The translations under genes and the position numbers were made by a program. The notes under the pieces were generated by a model that worked only from the letters and a program-made list of their open reading frames with translations, did no database searches and was not told where the DNA came from. Below, in pieces: positions 51,728 to 60,647 of a stretch of 64,000 nt of DNA. How positions within the stretch are numbered: the first letter of the stretch is position 1; each line of letters begins with the position of its first letter. The stretch comes from Spirochaetota bacterium (lineage in GTDB: Bacteria; Spirochaetota; B62-G9; DRHN01): assembly GCA_016934265.1 (NCBI GenBank), contig JAFGTF010000041.1:27682-91681 (forward strand), given 5' to 3'.

Positions 51728-52722
51728 CCAGGTTCAGTATCATAATCCCAACACACAATAGACCGGACTACCTGAAAAGGTCCCTCCGGTATTACTCATC
51801 GTTCGAGGCAGACTGTACTATCGTCATTGCCGATTCAAGCGATGATTATATTAAAAAATCGAACAAGAAATCTGTATCTTCATTCCCCGACATTAACTAC
51901 ATATATCTTGATCATTACGCTCAGAATATTAACCTTTCTCACAAGATTGCCGACGCCGCAGAAACAGTTATCGATGAATATTGCGTTCTTTGCGCGGATG
52001 ACGATTTTCTCACCTCTGCCGGTATTACCTATGCAGTGGAGTATTTAACTGAGAATCCGGATTACGCAATCGCTCATGGACAATATATCTATTTCTCAAC
52101 GGGTGGACAAAATCAGAAGAAATCGAACTTTGTCTGGGGGTCGACGTATGATCCGCATTCGATAGATTATGAAGATCCTGTTACACGGCTTACCGAACAC
52201 CTCTCTCACTACTCGGCGCCGACCATGTATGCGGTTCATAAGACGGTGATTCTGAGGACGGCATTCAAGGAGACCCTGAAATACACGGAGGACGACAGGT
52301 TCGGTGAACTGCTTCCGTCTATGCTCTCTCTTGTCTATGGGAAAATGAAATCGTTTGATGTACTTTACTGCGCACGGGAACGTATTTCGGATTCTGCAAG
52401 CGATACAAGCAAAAACATGCTGGATTTTATAAAAGAAGGGAGCTACGAAAAGAAATATGATAGATTCAGGCGGTGCCTCATCGAACACCTTGCTGAAGTA
52501 TCGTCCCTAAATTTCGGGCGGGCAAAGCTGGAAATCGACGGCGCGATCTCAAAATACCTATCACGGTTCTATACCGATGAAAACCGTAAGAAAAAGCCGA
52601 TCAAACAAAAGCTTTCACATATCTATCGTTATCTGAAGAACCCTATGAACGTACCATTCTCGAAGAACTTCTCTGAATTTGAAAGCATACGCCGTTATGT
52701 CCTGCAACATCCGATAGGATAG
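51724..52722 (+). CDS. Family 2 glycosyltransferase (TIGR00180-like)
   Basis: 332-residue GT-A enzyme: FSIIIPTHNRPDYLKRSLRYY, CTIVIADSSDDY, EYCVLCADDDFLTSAGI with the DDD metal motif, then a domain with LSHYSAPTMYAVHKTVIL typical of TIGR00180 proteins. Overlaps the methyltransferase-like gene by 4 nt (ATGA) and ends the heptose operon; likely transfers the modified heptose. Its stop codon abuts the stop of the next, oppositely directed gene with no bases between. Confidence 0.9.
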   Translation: MTRFSIIIPTHNRPDYLKRSLRYYSSFEADCTIVIADSSDDYIKKSNKKSVSSFPDINYIYLDHYAQNINLSHKIADAAETVIDEYCVLCADDDFLTSAGITYAVEYLTENPDYAIAHGQYIYFSTGGQNQKKSNFVWGSTYDPHSIDYEDPVTRLTEHLSHYSAPTMYAVHKTVILRTAFKETLKYTEDDRFGELLPSMLSLVYGKMKSFDVLYCARERISDSASDTSKNMLDFIKEGSYEKKYDRFRRCLIEHLAEVSSLNFGRAKLEIDGAISKYLSRFYTDENRKKKPIKQKLSHIYRYLKNPMNVPFSKNFSEFESIRRYVLQHPIG

Positions 52723-53667
52723 TCAATACCCTGCCATTTTTATGTATGTATCTGTAATACGAAGCTGATCGTCGATGGAGCAAAGGCTTCCGCTTTCACC
52801 CAAGAAAAATTCCGAGACCTGGCGATACAGCCCCGGTTTGTACGCCTTATCGAGACTATCGTCTATTTCGACCGAATCGACCGAAACCGATCCCCTGTTC
52901 TGTATCTGAAGCTTTTCTAAGGGACGAAAGATCAGCCTGTGCGCGTTCGTACAAACCTCCACTCCCCACCTGCCAGGGCCGTCCCAATTGGCCTGATAGG
53001 AAAACAGCGCCCCGGTTTTTGATACCCCGGCTCCCGAGAACACGCAGGAGGAGGGGTGCCATCGGAGGCTCCCGGCGGTGTAGCAGCTTATCTTATCCGG
53101 GACCCCCCCGAGGAAGAAGGCCATGTCCGCCACGTGGGTGGAGTTCGCGAGGAACCACGACTCCAACACCTCCCTCGGTTTATCGAGGCTTTCTATTTCA
53201 TGGCTCCATTCGGTGAACTCGAAACAAAAGGAGGTTATCCCCCCATCCTCGTCGACGATTCTTTTCGCTTCGAGTACCGACGCATAAAACCGCCTGTTGT
53301 ATGCGACCCACACCGATGCATTCGCCGCCTGTGCGGCACGGGCCACCTCCTTAAGCTGTTCTCTATTCAAAGCGCCCGGCTTTTCCACCAGGATCTTTTT
53401 TACTCCGTACTCTATAAGATCCATCGTGACACTGCCAAGCTCCTTCACCCCTACCGACACGATTGCAAAAGGCGGGATCTCTTTCGAGCGATCGATATGT
53501 CGCTGCGCTCCACCCGTCAGCGCGTGTATTCCCGTCTTTTTCTCGAACGATTCCGCGGAAGTCGCGCTCCTTCCAATGACGCTAAATTCCGTCCTGAGCC
53601 CCCCTAAGACCTTTGCGTATTCCACCGCCATGTATCCTGCGCCAATGAGCCAAACATGCTGTGACAT
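52723..53667 (-). CDS. Gfo/Idh/MocA oxidoreductase
   Basis: 314-residue NAD(P)-dependent oxidoreductase: VWLIGAGYMAVEYAKVL, KILVEKPGALN with the family EKP (about residue 93), and VWVAYNRRFYASV, WFLANSTHVADMAFFLGG with the catalytic His region. Acts on a sugar or sugar nucleotide, probably one of the glycan precursors here. Last gene of the - strand nonulosonate block, 16 bp after a second Gfo/Idh gene. Confidence 0.88.
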   Translation of the reverse strand: MSQHVWLIGAGYMAVEYAKVLGGLRTEFSVIGRSATSAESFEKKTGIHALTGGAQRHIDRSKEIPPFAIVSVGVKELGSVTMDLIEYGVKKILVEKPGALNREQLKEVARAAQAANASVWVAYNRRFYASVLEAKRIVDEDGGITSFCFEFTEWSHEIESLDKPREVLESWFLANSTHVADMAFFLGGVPDKISCYTAGSLRWHPSSCVFSGAGVSKTGALFSYQANWDGPGRWGVEVCTNAHRLIFRPLEKLQIQNRGSVSVDSVEIDDSLDKAYKPGLYRQVSEFFLGESGSLCSIDDQLRITDTYIKMAGY

Positions 53668-53683
53668 CCTCTCCTCCGGAACG

Positions 53684-54646
53684 CTAAGTAATCGGGCAGG
53701 TCTCCCTCCCCGTGCCGAAACGGCCGATTATGGCGTTTATGAGGGGCAGATGGAGCGTTACCGATTCATCGAACGGAGTAAGTCCGCATCGCTTGCCCTC
53801 GAGTATATCCTTCGCTATAAGGTGGGTGAGCTCGCTCTGGTACGGAACCCTGAACGCCCGCTCTTCCCACTTCCACCCGCTCTCTTTCCCGCTGACCCGG
53901 GCGATACCCGCCGTTTCGTCTACCACCATTTCACGGCTTCCGCTCATTTGAATCAGGTGGGGGGCGTTCGAGCCGCGGCTCGCGTGAAGGACGAATTCGC
54001 TTCCGTTCGAGAACGTTCCCCGCAGGGTTCCGGAAAGCTCGATATAGCCCGGCCGCTTGCTTTGAAGCGGTGTATCGTCCAGCCCCGAGGTATCGATCTC
54101 ATATTGGCAGTCGCCGGCCATGAAGGCGGCAAGGTCTATGAGATGGACGGCATTGCTACCGAGCCCCCACTCGCCCCCGCAGACCGAGCAAAATATTCTT
54201 TCACCTTTTAAAAAGCGGTCTTTCGCTTCCCTGTAGAACGGGTAGATCCTTCTCGGGCAGTTGACCCATGCGCTTGCGGCTTTTTGCTTTAGCAGGCTCC
54301 GTATCCTTTCATAATCCAAAACCGTACCGAACAGCACTTTCTCGAAGAGAATATACCGCACCTCGTGACCTTGTAAAAGCGACGTGGTCACATCTGCCCG
54401 CTCTTTTGACGCGGTGGCTATGATACAGAGATCTATATTCCGGGGAAGCGCGTCGAGGTCCGTATTGTATGAAACATTTATATTTTTAGCGCCACTTCCT
54501 ATCTCATTGTACCGCTCGCGGGCAGTATCTAGCGACTCCCTCGAAGGATCGATTACCGTGATCTGTGCAGGAAATCCGCATCTCGCAAGCGCCTGAAGGT
54601 GCCTGCTCCCCAGCTGTCCTGCACCTACCATTCCTATAGTATACAT
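53684..54646 (-). CDS. Gfo/Idh/MocA-family oxidoreductase, divergent EKP motif
   Basis: 320 residues: TIGMVGAGQLGSRHLQAL (NAD site), LCIIATASKERADVT, then ILFEKVLFGTVLDYERI where the family EKP reads EKV, so the Lys is kept. AWVNCPRRIYPFYREAK and GEWGLGSNAVHLIDLAAFMAG follow. It sits 1 bp from the flippase stop and 16 bp from another Gfo/Idh gene. Probably acts on a glycan precursor; paired oxidoreductases could work in sequence. Substrate unknown. Confidence 0.83.
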   Translation of the reverse strand: MYTIGMVGAGQLGSRHLQALARCGFPAQITVIDPSRESLDTARERYNEIGSGAKNINVSYNTDLDALPRNIDLCIIATASKERADVTTSLLQGHEVRYILFEKVLFGTVLDYERIRSLLKQKAASAWVNCPRRIYPFYREAKDRFLKGERIFCSVCGGEWGLGSNAVHLIDLAAFMAGDCQYEIDTSGLDDTPLQSKRPGYIELSGTLRGTFSNGSEFVLHASRGSNAPHLIQMSGSREMVVDETAGIARVSGKESGWKWEERAFRVPYQSELTHLIAKDILEGKRCGLTPFDESVTLHLPLINAIIGRFGTGRETCPIT

Positions 54647-54647
54647 A

Positions 54648-56102
54648 CTACCTCGTTTCCTGCCCTCGCAAAAAGGACATGATATCCTTTCGGTACTTGA
54701 AAAGCATAATAAACACCCACACTACAAGAAGTACGGTCTTGATGCCTAGAGTAATGTACACAGTGAGCCCGGATTTTTCAACAGCATAAAATAAAGCTAT
54801 AAAAGGAATTATAGATACGAGTGGTACTACGACGATTTTCAGGGGAGTGGAATACATCCTCAGCACGTACCTGTTTATGACCCATGCCAAGACCGCCATT
54901 ATGAAATAAGACAACAGAGTGGTATACGCAGCCGCAACATACCCGTAGCGAGGAATGAAAACCGCGTTGAGGACCACATTCACTGCGCCGGAGACAAGGA
55001 GTACGATCGATGAGTGGATCGTCTTCTTTACATATCCGATGTTCCTGCCATAAATAGTGAACAGACCGTAAAAGATGTATCCTGCAACCACTATCGGCAC
55101 TATATGAAGGCCTGTATGGTAGTCACGTTTGGCGAGTATGAATCCGATCTGTTTACCGAACAGGATGAGAAAGAATGCAACGACGAGTATGATCCTGAAG
55201 ATACGGTCCACATCCCTGTCATGGTCCGTATACTGTTCTCTGTTTAAATATTCGAAATATTTCGGCATCCATGCCGCATTGATCGATCCTATCACGACGG
55301 CGAGCAGCATCCCGATGTTATATGCAAGGCTGTATAGCCCGGCATCGTCCGAACCTTTATAGCTGTTTATCATGATACGGTCGAATTGCGCAAGTATGTA
55401 ACCGCTCAACGTATACGGTATAAGCGGAACCGAGTAATTCATAATATATCCGACATGGCGTATATTGAAAGAAAGATCGCAGAAACCCCTCAATTTAATC
55501 ACAAAATAGATGAAAAAAACGAACCCTATGAGAACCGAGCCGAAGATGGGGCCAAGATACAACATGCGCTTCAAAAGCAGAATGATACCTACCGAAAGAC
55601 CGAAACCGGTATAAGATTTAACCATCATTACAATCGCGATCAGCTTGCTCTCTTTCAAGGGCTGATAGACCTGCTTAAAGATGGAATCCGCAACATCGAA
55701 CAATGCCATCGGGACCATGAGCCCGAGCACCGTATAGGGGAGGTTCAAGATCCCTACAAGCCTCCTTCGCAGGAGAAGGAAGACAACAGAGGCTATCACG
55801 TACGCACAGAAAGTGAGGATTATAGACACACTGAAAAATTCGTTGAAATCATCCTTTTCCTCATAAAAATATCGCCCTACTGCGGCATGGAGATTCAGGG
55901 TCAGAATAACAGAAAGAAGAGCGACAGAGGAGTTGAAAACGCTTACGATCCCGTAATCGGCCGGTGTAAGAAGCCGGGTAAGAACCGGTATGGAAATAAA
56001 GCCCAGTGCTTTTGTAACGATATTGGCGGTAAGATAGTTCTTGAAATGCAGGAGTGTTTCAATAAACCCGCTTCTTGTTTTCAGTTCATTCAGGAGTCCG
56101 AT
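54648..56102 (-). CDS. Wzx-type polysaccharide flippase without a canonical start codon
   Basis: MATE/PST-family flippase that moves lipid-linked glycan units to the periplasmic side. The first usual start in frame is a GTG at 55829, but the frame continues unbroken upstream to a stop at 56121-56123, and the extra ~90 residues are clearly flippase: KNYLTANIVTKALGFISIP, VLTRLLTPADYGIVSVF, then RYFYEEKDDFNEFFSVS. With them the protein has ~484 residues and the usual N-terminal helices. In this stretch there is no ATG, GTG or TTG. GAGAGG at 56112-56117 would suit an ATC at 56102, used here as a provisional start. Confidence 0.8.
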   Translation of the reverse strand: MGLLNELKTRSGFIETLLHFKNYLTANIVTKALGFISIPVLTRLLTPADYGIVSVFNSSVALLSVILTLNLHAAVGRYFYEEKDDFNEFFSVSIILTFCAYVIASVVFLLLRRRLVGILNLPYTVLGLMVPMALFDVADSIFKQVYQPLKESKLIAIVMMVKSYTGFGLSVGIILLLKRMLYLGPIFGSVLIGFVFFIYFVIKLRGFCDLSFNIRHVGYIMNYSVPLIPYTLSGYILAQFDRIMINSYKGSDDAGLYSLAYNIGMLLAVVIGSINAAWMPKYFEYLNREQYTDHDRDVDRIFRIILVVAFFLILFGKQIGFILAKRDYHTGLHIVPIVVAGYIFYGLFTIYGRNIGYVKKTIHSSIVLLVSGAVNVVLNAVFIPRYGYVAAAYTTLLSYFIMAVLAWVINRYVLRMYSTPLKIVVVPLVSIIPFIALFYAVEKSGLTVYITLGIKTVLLVVWVFIMLFKYRKDIMSFLRGQETR

Positions 56103-56185
56103 AGCTAATATCCTCTCGAATTATTAGAGTGAAAGAAAGGACCATCACCACTATTGGCAAACACAAAGGCTATAACAGAAATTTA

Positions 56186-57421
56186 TCACCTCATTGTTGG
56201 ATTTTTGTCAATTATTTCAAGAATCGCTTCCGCCGTGCGCTCGGCGGCCTTGCCCTCCGTCCCGTCTATCATCTCTTCGAGGTAGCGTGCGCGCTTTCTT
56301 TCAAACTCCACCCTGTAGTCATCCGTGAGCGCACGGTCGATACAGCGTTCGAACCCGGCGGCGTCTTCCGCCCGGAGCTCGATTCTGTTTTCGAAGAAAT
56401 CGTCGAATTCGATCATGCCGTCCGGATTGATGAGTACTATCGGCACGCCCGCGACCACGGCTTCGAACGAGGATACCGAACAGACGGAGACCTGTACGCT
56501 GCAGACCCGGTAGAGTTTCTTTAGCTGAATGTCCTTGATGAGAGTGAGGTTTGAACCCCCAAGGTCATTGAAAACATTCTCGTAGTCCTTAAGGGAGTCC
56601 CTCGGATGGAGCTTGACTATAAAAAAGAGGTCTTTTCTCTTATTTACCGTCTCACGGTATATGGCGTTGAGCCTCTCGCGCGCCTCCCGGTATACGGCGG
56701 GAGTCAGGCCCTCCGTGCATATCGCGACGATCTTCCTTCCTTTCGGCAATCCGTATTCCCTATATGTTTCATCATCCACTTCTTCTTTGTTCTTCTGTGC
56801 CATGAAATAGCCGTCATAGAGCGGGTTTCCGGTAACCGATATACGCTCGTACACGGAAAGTCCCCGGAACAGCTCCTTGAAGTAGCTGCCCCACAAGAAA
56901 AGGCGGCCTTCTAAGGACTCGTTGCCCCACTGCTTCTGCTCCGGCGCAAGAGGAACGGACAGTAGCCTGTTGTAAAGAAGGTGTTTCAACCTGTAGCCGA
57001 CGGATGTGACGTCACTGAAGGCCCCTGAGTCGAAGAAAGAGGGCTGCAGCACTATGAACGGGACCCCGCGCTCCTTCGCCCAGGCGGCGGCGAACTTGGA
57101 GGAGGCGCTCATATCGGAAGTCGTCACGACCGCGGCGGGGTCCATCTCAGAAAGCAGGCGTCTGAAATACCCATTGAACGCCGGATAGCCGAAAAGTTTT
57201 TTCAGCTTGTTTTCCCTTGGAAAACCGGGGACGTCCCTGTACTCGACGAAGCAGCGCAGTATCTCCCCTTTCCTTTTTTTCCCGGTTTCCAAGTCCCAGT
57301 CTATCAGCTCACGTGTATTGCAGTAAATCGTGTTGTACTCCCCAAGAAGCGGCGCCACAGCGCAGAACAGCGCGTCGGAAAGGTAATCGTAGGTGGGAAT
57401 GAAAACGATGTTCCTCTTCAA
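56186..57421 (-). CDS. GT-B glycosyltransferase/CDP-glycerol-transferase-like protein
   Basis: 411 residues with two Rossmann-like halves: NIVFIPTYDYLSDALFCAV at the start, VVTTSDMSASSKFAAAWA, FIVLQPSFFDSG, ISVTGNPLYDGYF (the GNPxxD of 2-epimerase/GT-B folds), FFIVKLHPRDSLKDYENVF with His-Pro-Arg and VCSVSSFEAVVAGVPIVLINPD, the donor-binding SxxxEA region. Resembles capsule glycosyl- or polyol-phosphate transferases and the polysialyltransferase-like group. Donor may be the CMP-nonulosonate made by its operon. 40 bp after the aminotransferase gene. Confidence 0.75.
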   Translation of the reverse strand: MKRNIVFIPTYDYLSDALFCAVAPLLGEYNTIYCNTRELIDWDLETGKKRKGEILRCFVEYRDVPGFPRENKLKKLFGYPAFNGYFRRLLSEMDPAAVVTTSDMSASSKFAAAWAKERGVPFIVLQPSFFDSGAFSDVTSVGYRLKHLLYNRLLSVPLAPEQKQWGNESLEGRLFLWGSYFKELFRGLSVYERISVTGNPLYDGYFMAQKNKEEVDDETYREYGLPKGRKIVAICTEGLTPAVYREARERLNAIYRETVNKRKDLFFIVKLHPRDSLKDYENVFNDLGGSNLTLIKDIQLKKLYRVCSVQVSVCSVSSFEAVVAGVPIVLINPDGMIEFDDFFENRIELRAEDAAGFERCIDRALTDDYRVEFERKRARYLEEMIDGTEGKAAERTAEAILEIIDKNPTMR

Positions 57422-57461
57422 CGGAGTGTCCGCTCCATGTTCTGAATGAGAATAGGGCCGT

Positions 57462-58775
57462 TTACGTCAACCGTGCGAAACCGGAATGCCGAACCGGTCC
57501 TTCCAAGAGGGCTTCTATACGGCCATGACGCAGGCCTTCAGCCATGAGGCCGAACACCTCGCCCGTATTCGTGATAAATAGCTCTATAATCTCGTCCGTG
57601 TAGGCATAGGTCGTATACACGGCCGCGCCGACGAGAAACCCCCTCTTCAGCATCTCCTGGGTATACAGCGTCTGGAGCGCGAGGGGGTTTGTATACTGAA
57701 ACCCTATGTGGGTGAGGGGCGGTATTCCGGATATCTCGATCTTAATCCCGTTTTCTGAAGCGCATTTTCTCCACCCCTCGTTAATGCGCTCGCCGCAGCG
57801 TATGAGGTGTGCGGGGACATTACACGATTCCATCTTCTCAAGCGTCGCAAGCGCCGCCGCGTACCCGACGCGTTCCGTCCACATGGTGCTGCTTATGAAC
57901 GATTCCTGGGCGTGATCCATCACCGCCCGTTTCCCGATCACGGCTGAAATGGGAAATCCGTTCCCGAGCGCCTTGCCGAATACGGCGACGTCTGGGTCCA
58001 CGCCGTAGCGCAGGTGTATCCCGCCCGTGTTCATCCTGAAACCGGAGGTCACCTCGTCGAACACGAGCACCGCCCCCGTCCTGTCCGCGACCTCCCGGAC
58101 CCCCCGGATGAACTCCGGCAGTGGGTCGTGGCCGCGAACGGGCTCCATGACGATGACGCCTATCTCGCCGGTGTATTGTTCGACTATCCTCTCGAGCTCG
58201 TCGAGCCTGTTGTAGTGGAAGGGAAGTGCGCTGCCACCGAGCGCGCGGGGAACGCCCTTCGGGTCCAGTCCGGGCAGAAGCTGGTCGTCGAGGCTTCCCG
58301 CATCCTTGATATTCGCGGCGAGATACCAGTCGTGCCAGCCGTGGTAGCCGCAGAACGCTATCCTGTCCTTTCCCGAGGCCGCCCGGGCGATGCGTATCGC
58401 GACCGCGCATGCCTCTCCGCCGGTTCGCGCGAAACGGGCCATATCGGCCCACGGGTGGAGGTCGACGAGCCGTTGTGCGAGCTCCACCTCCTCGTACGAG
58501 TTGAGGGTCGCCATGGAACCGTTATCAACCGCATTGACCACCGCGCCGTTGACGTCCTCGTCCGCGTATCCTAAGATGCAGCTCCCGACCCCCATCTGGG
58601 CGAAATCGTAGTAGCGATTGCCGTCGAGGTCCCATATCTCGCATCCCTTCGCACGCTCGTAGTAGGAAGGCCACCGCTCCGGGAGAAAGAGCTCGCTTCG
58701 TTTCGAGAGAAGCTGATTGCCGCCGGGTATGAGGCCCTTAGCCCTGCGCCAGAGGTCTATTCCGCTGTTTTTCAT
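57462..58775 (-). CDS. Class III aminotransferase (glutamate-1-semialdehyde-aminomutase-like)
   Basis: 437-residue PLP enzyme. Seen: LIPGGNQLLSKR, WDLDGNRYYDFAQMGVGSCILGY, ARTGGEACAVAIRIARA, GYHGWHDWY, VLVFDEVTSGFR with the PLP Asp, and AVFGKALGNGFPISAV with the PLP Lys (about 270). Close to glutamate-1-semialdehyde aminomutase, but its overlap with a SpsF-like gene (4 nt) and its position in a nonulosonate block indicate action on a sugar or sugar-linked side chain. Exact reaction unknown. Confidence 0.88.
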   Translation of the reverse strand: MKNSGIDLWRRAKGLIPGGNQLLSKRSELFLPERWPSYYERAKGCEIWDLDGNRYYDFAQMGVGSCILGYADEDVNGAVVNAVDNGSMATLNSYEEVELAQRLVDLHPWADMARFARTGGEACAVAIRIARAASGKDRIAFCGYHGWHDWYLAANIKDAGSLDDQLLPGLDPKGVPRALGGSALPFHYNRLDELERIVEQYTGEIGVIVMEPVRGHDPLPEFIRGVREVADRTGAVLVFDEVTSGFRMNTGGIHLRYGVDPDVAVFGKALGNGFPISAVIGKRAVMDHAQESFISSTMWTERVGYAAALATLEKMESCNVPAHLIRCGERINEGWRKCASENGIKIEISGIPPLTHIGFQYTNPLALQTLYTQEMLKRGFLVGAAVYTTYAYTDEIIELFITNTGEVFGLMAEGLRHGRIEALLEGPVRHSGFARLT

Positions 58776-59527
58776 TCCTCTTCGCCCTCTTTTTGAAGGT
58801 TTTCGTTGAAATTGTGCCAGTACTCCTCCGCAACGCTCCTGTTGAGCTCGAACACTTCGTTTTCGATCACGTAGTCGACGATCTCCTCGTCGCCCGCGGT
58901 AAGGAGCTTCTCATCGAAATGGTCAATGATGTTTTTAAAAAAATCGAAATCACAGGGGTAATCGAGCGTGAAACGAAAAAGCGGGGAGTCCTTCACGCCG
59001 TCGAACTCGATGGTCTCAAGCGCCCGAGCGTCGAACACCCTCGTCCATCCCGTCTCGAGCTGACGGGCGTCCGTCAGGCTGATCATCCTTCCCAAAAAAT
59101 CCGCGGTATAGCCCATCGCGTTCATGCCGAGGGGCAGTCCCGCAGTCTTCACGTATTCGGCACCGCTCTCAAGACATTCATATACCCTCCTCATCGCAGA
59201 GACCGAGCAGAGTATATCGTCCCCGTCCACGGAGACGATATTCGACGCCTCGTACCGGCGCGCCGCCTGGAGGTGCCGCAGCGGGATGTTGGTCGGCGAA
59301 CCGTAATATACAAAGCAGTGTTCGATACGCTCGAAGGAACGGTTCTCCGGCTCGTCCGATGTCGCGATTACCACGGACAGCTCCCCGGACGTGACTTCGG
59401 AGGCAAACTCTTCGTGTATCCTGTCCACGAGCCATTGTATCAGGCATCGCCCGTTTACCTCGAGCAGGTGTTTTCTTTTCAGCCTCGTCGATCCGAGCCT
59501 CGCAGTTACCAGAACGACCGTTTTCAT
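58772..59527 (-). CDS. SpsF-like cytidylyltransferase
   Basis: 251-residue nucleotidyltransferase: VVLVTARLGSTRLKRKHLLEVNG (with the triphosphate loop ARLGSTRLKRK), VVIATSDEPENRSFER, NIVSVDGDDILCSV and RFTLDYPCDFDFFKNII with a DYxxD-like end. SpsF proteins are related to CMP-KDO and CMP-sialate synthetases. With neuB/neuC homologues in the same operon it may activate the nonulosonic acid, although typical NeuA/LegF proteins look different. Overlaps the aminotransferase by 4 nt. Confidence 0.85.
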   Translation of the reverse strand: MKTVVLVTARLGSTRLKRKHLLEVNGRCLIQWLVDRIHEEFASEVTSGELSVVIATSDEPENRSFERIEHCFVYYGSPTNIPLRHLQAARRYEASNIVSVDGDDILCSVSAMRRVYECLESGAEYVKTAGLPLGMNAMGYTADFLGRMISLTDARQLETGWTRVFDARALETIEFDGVKDSPLFRFTLDYPCDFDFFKNIIDHFDEKLLTAGDEEIVDYVIENEVFELNRSVAEEYWHNFNENLQKEGEEE

Positions 59528-59612
59528 TAGTTATGGGTCTCCTCGCCCTTGAAAGTCCGCTTTGATGAAGGTGTCCGCCGTCATGCAACAGCCCGCCCCG
59601 CAAGACGGTCCG

Positions 59613-60623
59613 TTACACGGGGATGATGCGGTTCTCGCCGTGAGACCGCTCGATCGTGTAGAGAAGCTCCAGGACATCGAGGTCGTCTTCGAGCGAGCTT
59701 ATGTACCGTGTTTCTCCCTTCAGCGCGGAGAGAAAGTGCCGGATCTCCTCGATGTACATGTCCTCTCCGATATTCGGGTTATACCCGCTCGCCGCCTCCC
59801 CCTTCTTATAGGAAACGCGCTCCCATCTGTCGCCTTGCGGATCGAAGACCTCTATATACCCCTCGTTCCAGTCCCACCGAAGCTGCTTCTCTGACCCGTT
59901 TACGAGGAGCCGTCTCGTAGCGTTCCTCGAGACCACGTCCACAGTGACAACGCTCAGGAAACCGCCGTGGTCCATTATAAAGTTGTACGTGTCGTCTATA
60001 TCCTCCGCGCCCGGTATGTCGATCGTTTTTTTCACCATCCCGCAAACCCGTTCGGGCATGCCGAACAGCTTCGTAAACCAGGTCATCTCGAAGGGCACGA
60101 TCTCCCGCGCGCCGCCCGTTTCCTTCTTCGAAACATAGTAGTCGGAGACCTTCTCGTAGGTATGCCAGTCGGGAAGGTACTGGCCCGAATGAAAGAGCAC
60201 GTTGGAAATCGTCCCGAGCTCTTTTTTGTCGACCATCCTCTTTATGGCCTGAACCGCGGGGTGAAACATCATCGTTGCCGACGGGGCGGCGAGAATGCCC
60301 TTTTTCTTGACGCCCGCGATGATCTCCCTCATGCCGCCGTCCACTACGCTCGCCTCGACGAAAAACGGCGTTCCGAGGGACAGCGCCTCCTTCATGTAGA
60401 CATGATGAATATCCGGAGGAACCGATATAATGAAGGCGTCATACGAATCCGAAGAGGCCGCCTCCTCGAACTCCATATAGGTGTCCACTCCGTACCGCTC
60501 CCGCGCCTCCCGGCACCGGTCCTCTCTTTTGTCGAACCCCGCCACCTTTTCCACGGAAAGCGATTGCAGGCACCGAACCCGCCTCTTCCCCATAGACCCC
60601 AGCCCAATCACAAGAATCTTCAT
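59613..60623 (-). CDS. Gfo/Idh/MocA-family oxidoreductase lacking the EKP lysine (PtmF-like position)
   Basis: 336 residues: ILVIGLGSMGKRRVRCLQ (NAD site), AFIISVPPDIHHVYM, then PFFVEASVVDGGM where Gfo/Idh proteins have EKP; the catalytic-site Lys is Ala here. FEMTWFTKLFGMPERV and a beta-sheet domain follow. By place (between a PtmE-like transferase and a cytidylyltransferase) it corresponds to PtmF-type genes of legionaminic-acid clusters, whose reaction is not settled to my knowledge. Preceded by 24 bp from the PtmE-like gene. Confidence 0.83.
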   Translation of the reverse strand: MKILVIGLGSMGKRRVRCLQSLSVEKVAGFDKREDRCREARERYGVDTYMEFEEAASSDSYDAFIISVPPDIHHVYMKEALSLGTPFFVEASVVDGGMREIIAGVKKKGILAAPSATMMFHPAVQAIKRMVDKKELGTISNVLFHSGQYLPDWHTYEKVSDYYVSKKETGGAREIVPFEMTWFTKLFGMPERVCGMVKKTIDIPGAEDIDDTYNFIMDHGGFLSVVTVDVVSRNATRRLLVNGSEKQLRWDWNEGYIEVFDPQGDRWERVSYKKGEAASGYNPNIGEDMYIEEIRHFLSALKGETRYISSLEDDLDVLELLYTIERSHGENRIIPV

Positions 60624-60647
60624 ATGTTCCCCTCGTCCGTCGATTTA

